From positions 1-64,000 of the forward strand of contig NZ_NCII01000034.1 of assembly GCF_002256775.1 (NCBI RefSeq): a DNA stretch of 64,000 nucleotides, given 5' to 3'. Below are positions 53,948 to 63,803 of this stretch, one piece after another (the stretch's first letter is position 1; every line of letters starts with the position of its first letter). The stretch is from Novosphingobium sp. 17-62-19 (lineage in GTDB: Bacteria; Pseudomonadota; Alphaproteobacteria; Sphingomonadales; Sphingomonadaceae). Made by a program: the position numbers and the translations under genes. The notes under the pieces are model-generated. The model saw nothing but the letters and a program-made list of their open reading frames with translations. It ran no database searches and was not told the DNA's origin.

Positions 53948-54106
53948 TTACTGCGGCGTGACAAGCGCACCGGTGACCCAGATTACCGTCAGTGCCCCGA
54001 TTGCCAGGAACAGACCCGCCGCCAAAACCCAGCGCATGATGTTGGAGGTTTCTCCGCTGCGCGCTTCCTCGGTACTAACGTGCGTCTCTTGGCCATGCTT
54101 TTCCAT
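53948..54106 (-). CDS. Single-pass membrane miniprotein of 52 residues
   Basis: The minus strand encodes MEKHGQETHVSTEEARSG, then one hydrophobic helix (WVLAAGLFLAIGALTVIW) and a short TGALVTPQ end. AGGAGA lies 6 nt before the ATG. A polar N-terminus and one helix suggest an inner-membrane accessory protein. It lies between the HxT gene and dapD, on the same strand. Confidence 0.7.
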   Translation of the reverse strand: MEKHGQETHVSTEEARSGETSNIMRWVLAAGLFLAIGALTVIWVTGALVTPQ

Positions 54107-54161
54107 GGAGCTTCTCCTTTGTATTCCCGGAACTTGCCGACTCTACGCTTGGAGCAGCGCC

Positions 54162-54198
54162 CTGTTCCGGCCTTGTTCGCACAATCTGGCCGGAACAG
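54162..54198. terminator. Stem-loop after dapD
   Basis: CTGTTCCGGCC and GGCCGGAACAG are perfect 11-bp arms, with an inner TTGT/ACAA extension. Lies 20 nt past the dapD stop on the minus strand; no T-run, so the terminator role is likely but not certain. Confidence 0.5.
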
Positions 54199-54217
54199 TT
54201 GGAAAAGGCCTCAAGGA

Positions 54218-55051
54218 TCAGTCGCGCAGAAGTTCGTTGATGCCCGTCTTGCTACGGGTCTGTGCGTCCACCGTCTTGACGATGACCGCGCAATAGAGCG
54301 ACGGGCCGGGAGTACCATCGGGCAGCGGCTTGCCCGGCATCGCACCGGGGACGACCACTGCATAAGGAGGCACGCGGCCGATGTGGACTTCGCCGGTCGC
54401 ACGGTCGACGATCTTGGTCGATGCGCCCAGATAGACACCCATCGAAAGCACTGCGCCTTCGCCCACGATCACGCCTTCGGCCACTTCGGAACGCGCGCCG
54501 ATGAATGCGCCGTCCTCAATGATGACAGGGCCAGCCTGGAGCGGCTCCAGCACGCCGCCGATGCCTGCACCGCCCGAGATATGGACGTTCTTGCCGATCT
54601 GCGCGCACGATCCGACGGTGGCCCATGTATCGACCATCGTGCCTTCATCGACATAAGCGCCGATGTTAACGAAGCTGGGCATCAGCACCACGCCCTTGGC
54701 GATATGCGCACCCTTGCGCGCCACGGCACCGGGAACAACGCGGAAGCCAGCGTCACGGAAGCGGTTTTCGCCCCAGCCATCGAACTTTGAGGGAACCTTG
54801 TCGAACGCCGGTGCGCCGCCCGCGCCGTGTGGGATTACGGCGTTGTCGTTCAGGCGGAACGAGAGCAGCACAGCCTTCTTGAGCCACTGGTTGACCTGCC
54901 ATTGGCCGTCGACCTTCTCGGCCACGCGAACCTTGCCGCTGTCGAGCAGTTCGAGCGCGGCTTCCACCACTTCGCGCACTTCTGCGCTGGCCGGGGTGAC
55001 GTTGGCGCGGTCTTCCCATGCGGCTTCGATGGCGGCTTCGAGCTGGCTCAT
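54218..55051 (-). CDS. dapD: 2,3,4,5-tetrahydropyridine-2,6-dicarboxylate N-succinyltransferase
   Basis: Succinylase-branch enzyme of lysine and diaminopimelate synthesis. 277 residues with an N-terminal helical domain and a left-handed parallel beta-helix of hexapeptide repeats ([40 protein letters not shown]). The end [11 protein letters not shown] is typical. GGAG lies 7 nt before ATG 55051. Confidence 0.96.
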   Translation of the reverse strand: MSQLEAAIEAAWEDRANVTPASAEVREVVEAALELLDSGKVRVAEKVDGQWQVNQWLKKAVLLSFRLNDNAVIPHGAGGAPAFDKVPSKFDGWGENRFRDAGFRVVPGAVARKGAHIAKGVVLMPSFVNIGAYVDEGTMVDTWATVGSCAQIGKNVHISGGAGIGGVLEPLQAGPVIIEDGAFIGARSEVAEGVIVGEGAVLSMGVYLGASTKIVDRATGEVHIGRVPPYAVVVPGAMPGKPLPDGTPGPSLYCAVIVKTVDAQTRSKTGINELLRD

Positions 55052-55097
55052 TGTGTTTCTCCGTGGGCAATCGCTATAGAACAAAATTGCGCGGCCA

Positions 55098-55787
55098 CTA
55101 GCCCAGAGAGGGTGGATCGGCAAGGCTCGCCAGAGTGTGGTCGAGCCACTTCTCGATATCATCGGCCACCAGATCAATCGCGGCATCGTCCTTGGCGCGG
55201 TCACCCCAATCGGTGGCAAGGTCCAGCCACACGGTTTGCATTCCCAATGCTTTCGCGGGAGCCAAATTGCGGGCCATGTCTTCCACGAAGACGGCCGTTT
55301 TTGGCGTGACGTCGAAAGCTTCGATCATGCTGGTATAGGCTGAAATTTCGGGCTTTGGGCGATACAGCATGGCGTGGATGTCCCACACGCCCTCAAAACT
55401 GTTTTCCAGCCCAAGGCCAGCAAGGACTTTGGCGGCATAGGCATCGTCGCCGTTGGTGAAGAGCAGCTTGCGGCCCGGCAAGGCGGCAAGACGGTCGGCA
55501 AGGCGGGGGGCGGCGGCCAGCGGTGCCATGTCGATATCGTGGACGAAGCCCAGGAATTCGTGCGGCTCGGTCGCGTGGTAGTGCATCAGGCCGGAAAGCG
55601 TCGTGCCGTGATCATGGAAATAGAGCTTCTGTACGCGCCGTGCCTCTATGGCATCGCAACCAAGCAGGCCCTGGATGAAAAGGCCCATCCGCTCATCGAT
55701 CTGGTCGAACAGACAAGTCGATGGCGGGTACAGAGTGTTGTCCAGATCGAAGATCCAGCAATCGACGCAATGGGGATCGAACGGCAT
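55098..55787 (-). CDS. Pyrimidine 5'-nucleotidase, HAD family
   Basis: About 229 residues. Motif I is [12 protein letters not shown] with the nucleophilic aspartate, motif [10 protein letters not shown], and motif [20 protein letters not shown]. This layout is the SDT1/pyrimidine 5'-nucleotidase subgroup, which dephosphorylates UMP and related nucleotides. ATG at 55787 is family-like; a GTG 12 codons upstream is possible. 46 nt upstream of dapD in the same orientation. Confidence 0.88.
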   Translation of the reverse strand: MPFDPHCVDCWIFDLDNTLYPPSTCLFDQIDERMGLFIQGLLGCDAIEARRVQKLYFHDHGTTLSGLMHYHATEPHEFLGFVHDIDMAPLAAAPRLADRLAALPGRKLLFTNGDDAYAAKVLAGLGLENSFEGVWDIHAMLYRPKPEISAYTSMIEAFDVTPKTAVFVEDMARNLAPAKALGMQTVWLDLATDWGDRAKDDAAIDLVADDIEKWLDHTLASLADPPSLG

Positions 55788-55871
55788 CGGGCTCGTCTCA
55801 TACGCGGCAGGCAGAAGCGCCACTTATGGACGAGCCGTTACCATCACACAGGCGGGCTGACCACTGCTACG

Positions 55872-57017
55872 CTAGCCATTGGGCGTGATATGTCGCAGCT
55901 TGGCGCCGTCACCGTCCTCGAGCACGTAAATCGAACCATCGGGGGCCTGCTCGATCTCGCGAATGCGATTGCCGAGGTCAATACGTTCCAGCTCTGTTGC
56001 CTTGGCGCCATCGATCTTCACCCGAACCAGTCCGCCGCTGCCCAATCCGGCGATAATGGCCTGGCCCTGCCACTGCGGGAAGGCTGTGCCGGTATAGAAA
56101 ATCATGTTCCCCGGCGCGATGACGGGAGTCCAGTTGATCGCAGGTTGCGCAAGATCGGGGCGGGTATTGTTGCGGGGGATTGGCTTGCCGTCATAATGAT
56201 CGCCGCCGGAAACCAGTGGCCAGCCATAGTTCTTGCCAGGTTCCACCAGATTGATCTCGTCACCGCCAGCAGGACCATGTTCGATGTCCCAAAGCCTTCC
56301 ATCGGGGGAAAATGCGATGCCAAGCAGGTTACGGTGGCCAAATGACCAGATCTGCGCGGTCACGCCGCCCTTTTCTGCCATCGGATTGCCGGGTGCTGGA
56401 GTGCCATCGGGCAGGAGGCGCAGCACTTTGCCAAGATTGCCCGTAAGGTCCTGTGCCGGCGTGAACTTCTGCCGATCACCCGATGTGACGTAGAGATATT
56501 TCCCATCTGGCGAGAATGCCATGCGATGTGAATAGTGGCCCTTGCCGCTGACGTTGGGAAACTGCCGCCAGATGACGCTGAGGCCTTCGAGTTTTGGCGC
56601 ATCGCCCATGACCAGTTTGGCCCGGCCAACAACTGCGCCGCGCGTATCGCCGCTGCCCTGTTCTGCCCAACTGAGATAGACCATGCCACTTGTCGCAAAA
56701 TCTGGCGCGACGATCACATCGCCGAACCCGCCCTGACCGCCATAGGCAACTTTGGGGGTTCCCGACACATTCACTGAACTGTCTGAACCTTCGCGCCACA
56801 ATTTCAGCGTGCCCTTCTTCTCCGTTATCAGCGCCATGTCGGTGCCAGGAAGGAAGGTCATTGCCCACGGTTCATCAAATGAGGCGACATCGGTGACGGC
56901 AATGCCTGCGGCCTCCGGCGCGTTGCCTTGGGCGGTGTCTTGTGCGGAAATGGAAGAGCCGCAGCTTGCGAGGAGCAGGGTGAGCGGCGATAGCGAGCGC
57001 AGGATTGGATTCGTCAT
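55872..57017 (-). CDS. PQQ-dependent sugar dehydrogenase-like lipoprotein
   Basis: 381 residues. The signal peptide ends in a lipobox LLLASC. A soluble glucose dehydrogenase/YliI-like six-bladed propeller follows: YGGQGGFGDVIVAPDF, GKGHYSHRMAFSPDGKYLY, WSFGHRNLLGIAF and EHGPAGGDEIN are the conserved segments, including the histidine that abstracts the substrate proton. It oxidises aldose sugars if PQQ is available; no PQQ genes are in this window. Its ATG (57017) is divergent from and overlaps the rnhB start region. Confidence 0.88.
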   Translation of the reverse strand: MTNPILRSLSPLTLLLASCGSSISAQDTAQGNAPEAAGIAVTDVASFDEPWAMTFLPGTDMALITEKKGTLKLWREGSDSSVNVSGTPKVAYGGQGGFGDVIVAPDFATSGMVYLSWAEQGSGDTRGAVVGRAKLVMGDAPKLEGLSVIWRQFPNVSGKGHYSHRMAFSPDGKYLYVTSGDRQKFTPAQDLTGNLGKVLRLLPDGTPAPGNPMAEKGGVTAQIWSFGHRNLLGIAFSPDGRLWDIEHGPAGGDEINLVEPGKNYGWPLVSGGDHYDGKPIPRNNTRPDLAQPAINWTPVIAPGNMIFYTGTAFPQWQGQAIIAGLGSGGLVRVKIDGAKATELERIDLGNRIREIEQAPDGSIYVLEDGDGAKLRHITPNG

Positions 57018-57657
57018 GCCCTCTACAATGCCCTCAACTGCTTCTGGTGCCACCACCTTTTCGTCCATGCTGACAATTGGCGTGGATGAAGCGGGCAGGG
57101 GACCACTGGCCGGGCCGGTAGTCGCCGCCGCCGTGGTACTGTGCAAGCCGCGCCCGTCAGGGCTGGACGATTCCAAAAAGCTTTCCGCCAAACGCCGTGC
57201 CGAACTCGAAGCGGTCATAAAGCGCCGCTGTCGCTGGGCGGTCGGCGTGGTGGAGCCAGAAGAGATTGACCGGCTCAACATCTTCGGCGCGACCATGCTG
57301 GCGATGACCCTGGCAGTGTCCGCGCTGTGTGAGCAACTGGCACCGCACGAGGGCGTGGGCGAAGTGCTGATAGATGGCAATCTCACGCCACATGGCCGCC
57401 GCCCCGAATGGTGTTGGCCGGCGCGGGCAATCGTAGGTGGAGATGCGCTGGAGCCGTGCATTTCAGCGGCGTCTATCATAGCAAAGGAGCATCGCGACCG
57501 GATCATGCGCACAGCGGCACAGGCGCACCCGCACTATGGCTGGGAGCGCAATGCTGGTTATGGCACACCGGAACACCTTGCTGCCCTGCGCATCCACGGC
57601 CCAACCCCGCTCCACCGTCGCAGCTTCGTTCCAGTTGCCCAGTTGGCGTTGCTCTGA
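57016..57657 (+). CDS. rnhB: Ribonuclease HII
   Basis: Removes RNA from RNA-DNA hybrids, including single ribonucleotides. The catalytic core starts at LTIGVDEAGRGPLAGPVVAA, with LDDSKKLSAKRR, VLIDGN and ISAASIIAKEHRDRIM supplying the acidic residues. The start is uncertain: 57016, 57028 and 57067 are in-frame ATGs without a clear ribosome-binding site. The first is used here, giving 213 residues, but it shares the CATG with the divergent dehydrogenase start. Confidence 0.92.
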   Translation: MPSTMPSTASGATTFSSMLTIGVDEAGRGPLAGPVVAAAVVLCKPRPSGLDDSKKLSAKRRAELEAVIKRRCRWAVGVVEPEEIDRLNIFGATMLAMTLAVSALCEQLAPHEGVGEVLIDGNLTPHGRRPEWCWPARAIVGGDALEPCISAASIIAKEHRDRIMRTAAQAHPHYGWERNAGYGTPEHLAALRIHGPTPLHRRSFVPVAQLALL

Positions 57658-57672
57658 AAAAAGTTTGCCGGT

Positions 57673-59018
<1,346 letters not shown>

Positions 59019-59033
59019 TAGCCTAATATGCCA

Positions 59034-59118
59034 CCGCCCCTGCCTAGGCGGGGGCCTCAGGCAACCCGGCGGAACCCTTGTGCATGATCGCCTGAGGTCC
59101 CCGCCTTCGCGGGGACGC
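59034..59118. repeat. Paired palindromic repeat between ccrM and folP
   Basis: Two arms around CCTAGGCGGGGGCCTCAGGC and GCCTGAGGTCCCCGCCTTCG are inverted, imperfect copies of the family seen at 12671-12753. The repeat ends 4 nt before the folP start, so the folP ribosome-binding site lies in or beside its right arm. Confidence 0.75.
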
Positions 59119-59122
59119 ACGA

Positions 59123-60229
59123 ATGTCATCGGTTTACATCCGCCCCATTGCGCTGTGCGATAGCCCACAGTCTGAAGAAGGCGCGGCTATTCGACTCGGC
59201 GGTGGCCTCGTTTACGCCAGTCGCTTCGCTTTGATCGTGCGCGATGGCGTAACGGTCAGCACTCGCCAACGGCTCGGCACGGAAGATTTGCCAACGGCCA
59301 TTGCAGCATTGCCCGACCACCTAGCTGCCGAAGCCACTGCGCAGTGGGAAAACCTGCGCCGCACACACGCGCCGCTTGTTTGCGGCCAGCGTATGCTCCG
59401 GCTCGATCAACCGCAAATTATGGGCATCCTGAATGTTACGCCCGACAGCTTCTCCGATGGCGGCCAGTTTCTCGACAATCCCGAAACCGCGCTCGACCAC
59501 GCTCACGCGATGCTCTCGGCGGGTGCAGGGCTGATCGACATTGGTGGTGAATCCACGCGTCCCGGTGCAGCCGCCGTGTGGGAAGGGGATGAGGTCAAAC
59601 GCGTCGTTCCGGTGATCGAGAAACTGGCCTCGGCAGGTGCAGCCATTTCCATCGACAGCCGCCGATCCACCGTGATCGAAGCTGCGCTCGCTGCTGGCGC
59701 GCACATCGTCAACGATGTGTCTGCCATGCGCCACGATCCGCGCACGGCGGAAATCGTGGCGAAATCGGGCGCTTCCGTAGTCCTGATGCACGCTCCAGGC
59801 ACAGACGGCGATCTTCATGCGGATGGAGCATATGCCGATGTCGTGCTCGACGTGTTCGATGCCTTGAGTGAACGTCGGGATGCGGCCCTTGCAGCAGGTA
59901 TCGCACGCGACAAGATCCTGCTCGATCCGGGCATCGGTTTCGGCAAGTCACTGGCCGAAAACCTTTCCCTCATCAACGCGCTGCCCCTGTTCCACGCGCT
60001 GGGCCAACCGATCCTGTTCGGTGCCAGCCGCAAGCGGATGATCGGCGCGCTGTCAAACGAAGTGCCAGCACACCAACGCATGGCAGGTTCGGTCATGCTC
60101 GCGCTGAAAGCGATGGATGCAGGCTGCCAGATGGCTCGCGTCCATGACGTCGCCGAAACCGTTCAGGCCTTCCACGTGTGGCGCGGCCTGCGCGACGCTG
60201 CGCTCACCGATTTCAGCCAATTGCCCTAA
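59123..60229 (+). CDS. folP: Dihydropteroate synthase with N-terminal extension
   Basis: Condenses hydroxymethyl-dihydropterin pyrophosphate with p-aminobenzoate in folate synthesis. 368 residues: the catalytic barrel starts at about residue 98 (IMGILNVTPDSFSDGGQF), with LIDIGGESTRPGA, SIDSRRS, VNDVSA and LDPGIGFGKS in order. The first 90 or so residues are an extra domain, common in sphingomonad FolP and of unknown role. It meets the SDR gene tail to tail, sharing CTAA. Confidence 0.95.
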   Translation: MSSVYIRPIALCDSPQSEEGAAIRLGGGLVYASRFALIVRDGVTVSTRQRLGTEDLPTAIAALPDHLAAEATAQWENLRRTHAPLVCGQRMLRLDQPQIMGILNVTPDSFSDGGQFLDNPETALDHAHAMLSAGAGLIDIGGESTRPGAAAVWEGDEVKRVVPVIEKLASAGAAISIDSRRSTVIEAALAAGAHIVNDVSAMRHDPRTAEIVAKSGASVVLMHAPGTDGDLHADGAYADVVLDVFDALSERRDAALAAGIARDKILLDPGIGFGKSLAENLSLINALPLFHALGQPILFGASRKRMIGALSNEVPAHQRMAGSVMLALKAMDAGCQMARVHDVAETVQAFHVWRGLRDAALTDFSQLP

Positions 60230-60993
60230 AGCGAAACGCCGCCATCGCTGACAAGGCAGGTGCCGGTTATCGTTGCCGCTGCATCTGACAGCAGGAAACC
60301 GATCTGTGCGGCCACTTCGTCAGCGCTGGCAAAGCGCCCCAACGGCGTCGCATCCTTCGCCATCGCAGCGAGTGCCTCGGCACGTCCGCCATGTTGTTCC
60401 ACCAGCGGGGCGAACCATTCGGCCTTGTCCCAGATCCCGGTATCGACACCGCCCGGCGCAATTGCATTCACCCGCACACCAAACTTTGCGGCCTCAGCAG
60501 CCGCAACGCGCGCCAGTTGAATCGTCGCCGCTTTCGATGCCGAATAGGCCGCCGTCCCGGCCGCGGCCTTCACACCGGAAACAGAAGCCGTCACCACGAT
60601 CGAGCCATGTCCGGCCTTCTTCATCGCACGCATGGCTGAACGCAGTGACATGAACGTACCGTCAAGGTTCACCGCCATAGTCTTGCGCCACGTGGCGATG
60701 TCGAGATCGACGATTTCGCCATTGCTCGCGATCCCGGCGTTCAGCACCGCGTAGTCAATCTGTGGCAGTTCACGCTCGAACAGTTTCCACAAGTTGGGAT
60801 CGGTGACATCGCCGCCGAGGGCTTGAACCTTGCAGCCAAGGCCCAATTGGTCCAGCCCGCGTCGGTTGATGTCAATCAGATAAAGTTCGCCGATACCTTG
60901 TGCATCAAGCCAACGCGCAGCCGCAGCACCGATCCCCGATGCCGCACCAGTGACGAGCGCAGTGCGCCCTGCAAATTCGGATTCCCCAGCCAT
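60226..60993 (-). CDS. Short-chain dehydrogenase/reductase
   Basis: 255 residues, classical SDR. The cofactor motif is LVTGAASGIGAAAAR, NAG is in VLNAGIAS, and the catalytic Ser-Tyr-Lys lies in TASVSGVKAAAGTAAYSASK. The C-terminus ends in TGTCLVSDGGVSL. DIN after the second strand suggests NAD(H). Substrate unknown. Overlaps the folP stop by 4 nt. Confidence 0.88.
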   Translation of the reverse strand: MAGESEFAGRTALVTGAASGIGAAAARWLDAQGIGELYLIDINRRGLDQLGLGCKVQALGGDVTDPNLWKLFERELPQIDYAVLNAGIASNGEIVDLDIATWRKTMAVNLDGTFMSLRSAMRAMKKAGHGSIVVTASVSGVKAAAGTAAYSASKAATIQLARVAAAEAAKFGVRVNAIAPGGVDTGIWDKAEWFAPLVEQHGGRAEALAAMAKDATPLGRFASADEVAAQIGFLLSDAAATITGTCLVSDGGVSL

Positions 60994-61012
60994 GCGCCAA
61001 GGCTAGCGCCAA

Positions 61013-62401
61013 TCAGGCCGCGTTGTCGATTCCCAGTTCGGAAAGCTTGCGATAAAGAGTCGAGCGCCCAATCCCCAAGCGCCGCGCCACTTCGGTCATG
61101 CGTCCGCGATAATGGCCGATGGCAAGGCGGATAACATCCGCTTCGATATCTTCCAGCGGACGCAGATTGCCATCGGCTGCAAACAGGGTGATTCCTGCGC
61201 CATCGGTGACGCTTGGCACGCGGCGATGGCTCTCACTGATCAAGCTGGAAAGGTTAGGAAAATCCTGCGGTGTGAGCGCTTCGCCATCGCAGAATACTGC
61301 CGCCCGGAACAGCGTAGCCTGCAACTGGCGTACGTTGCCCGGCCAGTCGTAGGCCCCCAGCAGCGCCAGCGCGCCATCGGTGATTCCCAATGGCCGAAGC
61401 CCCGGCTGTTCGCCAATCCGTGCCAGAAAATGACGTGCAAGCGCTGCAATATCGGCAGGCCGCTCGCGCAGAGCGGGCAGAGTTACTTGCGTTTGCGTGA
61501 GCAGTGCCAGCAGGTCTGCACGGAAATCGCCGGTTTCCACCAGATCGCGAATCCCCGCATTGGCGCAGGCGATTACCCGCACATCAACGCGGAATGAGTG
61601 ACGCGCGCCAATGGGCTGTACTTCGCCGCGTTCTACAAAGCGGACCATTCGCTCCTGCACATTTTCGGGCAGGCGGTCGATCTCGTCGATCACCAGCGTG
61701 CCGCCATCGGCGTGTTGAAGCAGCCCGACGTGGCGCTCAAATGCGCCTGCAAATGCACCCTTTTCATGGCCGAACAAGGCGGACTCGATCTGGTTGGCGG
61801 GAATTCCGCCTGCATTGATCGTGCGCAGCGCGGCCTTTGCACGCGGACTTGCAGCGTGCATCGCGCGTACCAGCATTTCCTTGCCAGTGCCGCTTTCGCC
61901 TTCGATCATGACATTTGAATGGGTGCGTGCCGCTTTTGCTGCAACAGCCAGCGCCGCACGGAAAGCCGGGGCTGCGCCGATCATCGAATCGAAATCGAGT
62001 GGCGCGCCAAGCTTTTCGGTCAGCGGCTGAAGTTCAATCGCATCGGTTTCGCGCGTGGTGGCGCTGCGCAGGGCTTGCAGCAGGCGTTCGGGCGCAACGG
62101 GTTTGATCAGATAATCGGTTGCCCCTGCACGCATCGCTTCCACCGCCAGCAATGGTGAACTGCTGGTCGTCAGCATCAGGATGGGAAGGGCAGGGCGGCG
62201 GGCCTTCAATTCGGCGATAAGGGCACAGGCATCGTCACCCGGTACCCACTGGTCAAGGATGATCGCGCCAAGCTGCATCCCCTGCCGCGTGCCGAGCGTA
62301 GCGATGGCGCTTTCCGAATCGCGGGCGATGATCGTGCGCCATCCCTCCCGCGAAGCCAGTGCCGAAATCAGGCGGCACTGGGCGGGTTCATCATCAATCA
62401 G
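61013..62401 (-). CDS. Sigma-54-type response regulator (NtrC-like), 5' end uncertain
   Basis: Receiver domain (IDDEPAQCRLISAL, phosphorylatable aspartate in AIILDQWVPGD, LIKPV lysine), AAA+ domain (Walker A GESGTGKE, Walker B GGTLVIDEIDRLP) and C-terminal Fis-type helix-turn-helix (TEVARRLGIGRSTLYRKL). The sigma-54 contact loop reads GAFAGA instead of GAFTGA, which may change or abolish sigma-54 activation. The open frame reaches a stop about 27 nt before the receiver domain begins, with no ATG or GTG; a CTG at 62401 is the only usable start. Upstream, in another frame, L-D-S-A-A-L-L reads like the lost beginning, suggesting a frameshift around 62399-62406. No histidine kinase is adjacent. 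Confidence 0.82.
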   Translation of the reverse strand: MIDDEPAQCRLISALASREGWRTIIARDSESAIATLGTRQGMQLGAIILDQWVPGDDACALIAELKARRPALPILMLTTSSSPLLAVEAMRAGATDYLIKPVAPERLLQALRSATTRETDAIELQPLTEKLGAPLDFDSMIGAAPAFRAALAVAAKAARTHSNVMIEGESGTGKEMLVRAMHAASPRAKAALRTINAGGIPANQIESALFGHEKGAFAGAFERHVGLLQHADGGTLVIDEIDRLPENVQERMVRFVERGEVQPIGARHSFRVDVRVIACANAGIRDLVETGDFRADLLALLTQTQVTLPALRERPADIAALARHFLARIGEQPGLRPLGITDGALALLGAYDWPGNVRQLQATLFRAAVFCDGEALTPQDFPNLSSLISESHRRVPSVTDGAGITLFAADGNLRPLEDIEADVIRLAIGHYRGRMTEVARRLGIGRSTLYRKLSELGIDNAA

Positions 62402-62545
62402 CGCGTCAGGAGCGCAGCACTATCCAAATTGAGTAAAGACCCGATTAAGCGAGAAGGGTTGCTGCGCACTTGAGTGCCAGCCAAGCCGCCGCTAGAGCGA
62501 TAAAGCTGCGCCGGAATGGGCGCGTAAATTTCATTGGGGAAGAAC

Positions 62546-62668
62546 ATGGCTCCTGCAAATGACATCAAGGCCGCCAAGGCCACCTACGAAGGCTTCGTCA
62601 ATCTGGTGAAGTGGTCCACGCCGCTGATCTGCGTGCTGGTGCTCGTCGTCATCCTAGTGATCCAGTAA
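62546..62668 (+). CDS. aa3-type cytochrome c oxidase subunit IV
   Basis: 40 residues: MAPANDIKAAKATYEGFVNL, then one membrane helix (PLICVLVLVVILVIQ). This is the short bacterial CoxIV family found beside aa3 oxidase or transhydrogenase genes in alphaproteobacteria. GGGGAAG lies just upstream of the ATG. The main oxidase genes are not in this window; pntAA follows 19 nt later. Confidence 0.88.
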   Translation: MAPANDIKAAKATYEGFVNLVKWSTPLICVLVLVVILVIQ

Positions 62669-62687
62669 CAGCGCCGTGGCGGGGGCA

Positions 62688-63803
62688 ATGAAGATCGCGG
62701 TTCTTCGGGAACGCGCGGCAGGGGAGAGCAGGGTTTCGGCATCGCCGGAGACTGTTAAGAAGTTCATTGCCCTCGGCGCTACGGTGGCCGTGGAGAGCGG
62801 GGCGGGGGTTACCGCCTCGATTTCCGACGAGGAATACCGCGCGGTTGGCGCGGAGGTTACGGACAACGCTGTGGCCGGGGCCGACATTGTGTTGGGCGTT
62901 CAGGGACCTGAGGTTGATCAGCTTTCCGGGGCCAATCCCGGTGCGTGGATCGTGGCGGGCCTCGATCCTTTCGGCAAACGTGAGCGGGTCGATGCCTATG
63001 CCGCCGCTGGTTTTGAAGCGCTGGCGATGGAGTTCATGCCGCGCATCACGCGTGCGCAGTCCATGGACATCCTGTCCTCGCAATCCAACCTCGCTGGCTA
63101 CAAGGCCGTGCTGGTCGCCGCCAATCTCTATGGCCGCGCCTTTCCGATGATGATGACGGCGGCAGGCACCGTGTCTGCGGCAAAGGCCTTCATCATGGGC
63201 GTAGGCGTTGCAGGCCTGCAAGCCATCGCCACCGCCCGCCGCCTCGGTGCGCAGGTTTCTGCGACCGACGTGCGCTCGGCGACGAAGGAACAGATCCAGT
63301 CGCTCGGCGCCAAGCCGATCTTCGTCGAGAACGTCGCTGGGATCGAAGGTGAAGGCGCAGGTGGCTATGCCACCGAAATGTCAGAGGAGTACCAGAAGGC
63401 CCAGACCGAACTGGTCTCCAGCCACATCGCCAAGCAGGACATCGTGATCACCACGGCATTGATCCCTGGCCGCGCCGCGCCGCGCCTGATCAGCGATGCA
63501 CAGATCGCCACAATGAAGCCCGGTTCGGTCATTTTCGACCTTGCCGTGGCGCAAGGCGGCAATGTCGAAGGGTCGGTGCCCGATGAGGTTGTCGTGAAGC
63601 ACGGCGTCAAGATCGTCGGCTATTCGAACACGCCCGCGCAATTGCCCGCCGATGCCTCGGCCCTGTTCAGCCGCAACCTCTACAACTTCCTCTCGGCCTT
63701 CTGGGACAAGGAACAGGGCAAACCTGTTCTGGACGAGGAAATCGGCAACGCCATCCGCCTCACACAGGGCGGCAAGGTTGTGAACGAGAGGTTGCTGGGT
63801 TGA
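62688..63803 (+). CDS. pntAA: NAD(P) transhydrogenase subunit alpha, part 1
   Basis: 371-residue soluble NAD(H)-binding domain I of the proton-translocating transhydrogenase. AVLRERAAGESRVSASPETV opens the protein, the NAD site is IMGVGVAGLQAIATARRLGA near residue 167, and TTALIPGRAAPRLI and FDLAVAQGGN follow. In alphaproteobacteria the alpha subunit is split, so membrane parts pntAB and pntB are expected nearby, but the sequence after the stop is a DUF559 gene instead. ATG at 62688 has GGCGGGGG just upstream; a GTG at 62676 is the alternative. Confidence 0.94.
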   Translation: MKIAVLRERAAGESRVSASPETVKKFIALGATVAVESGAGVTASISDEEYRAVGAEVTDNAVAGADIVLGVQGPEVDQLSGANPGAWIVAGLDPFGKRERVDAYAAAGFEALAMEFMPRITRAQSMDILSSQSNLAGYKAVLVAANLYGRAFPMMMTAAGTVSAAKAFIMGVGVAGLQAIATARRLGAQVSATDVRSATKEQIQSLGAKPIFVENVAGIEGEGAGGYATEMSEEYQKAQTELVSSHIAKQDIVITTALIPGRAAPRLISDAQIATMKPGSVIFDLAVAQGGNVEGSVPDEVVVKHGVKIVGYSNTPAQLPADASALFSRNLYNFLSAFWDKEQGKPVLDEEIGNAIRLTQGGKVVNERLLG

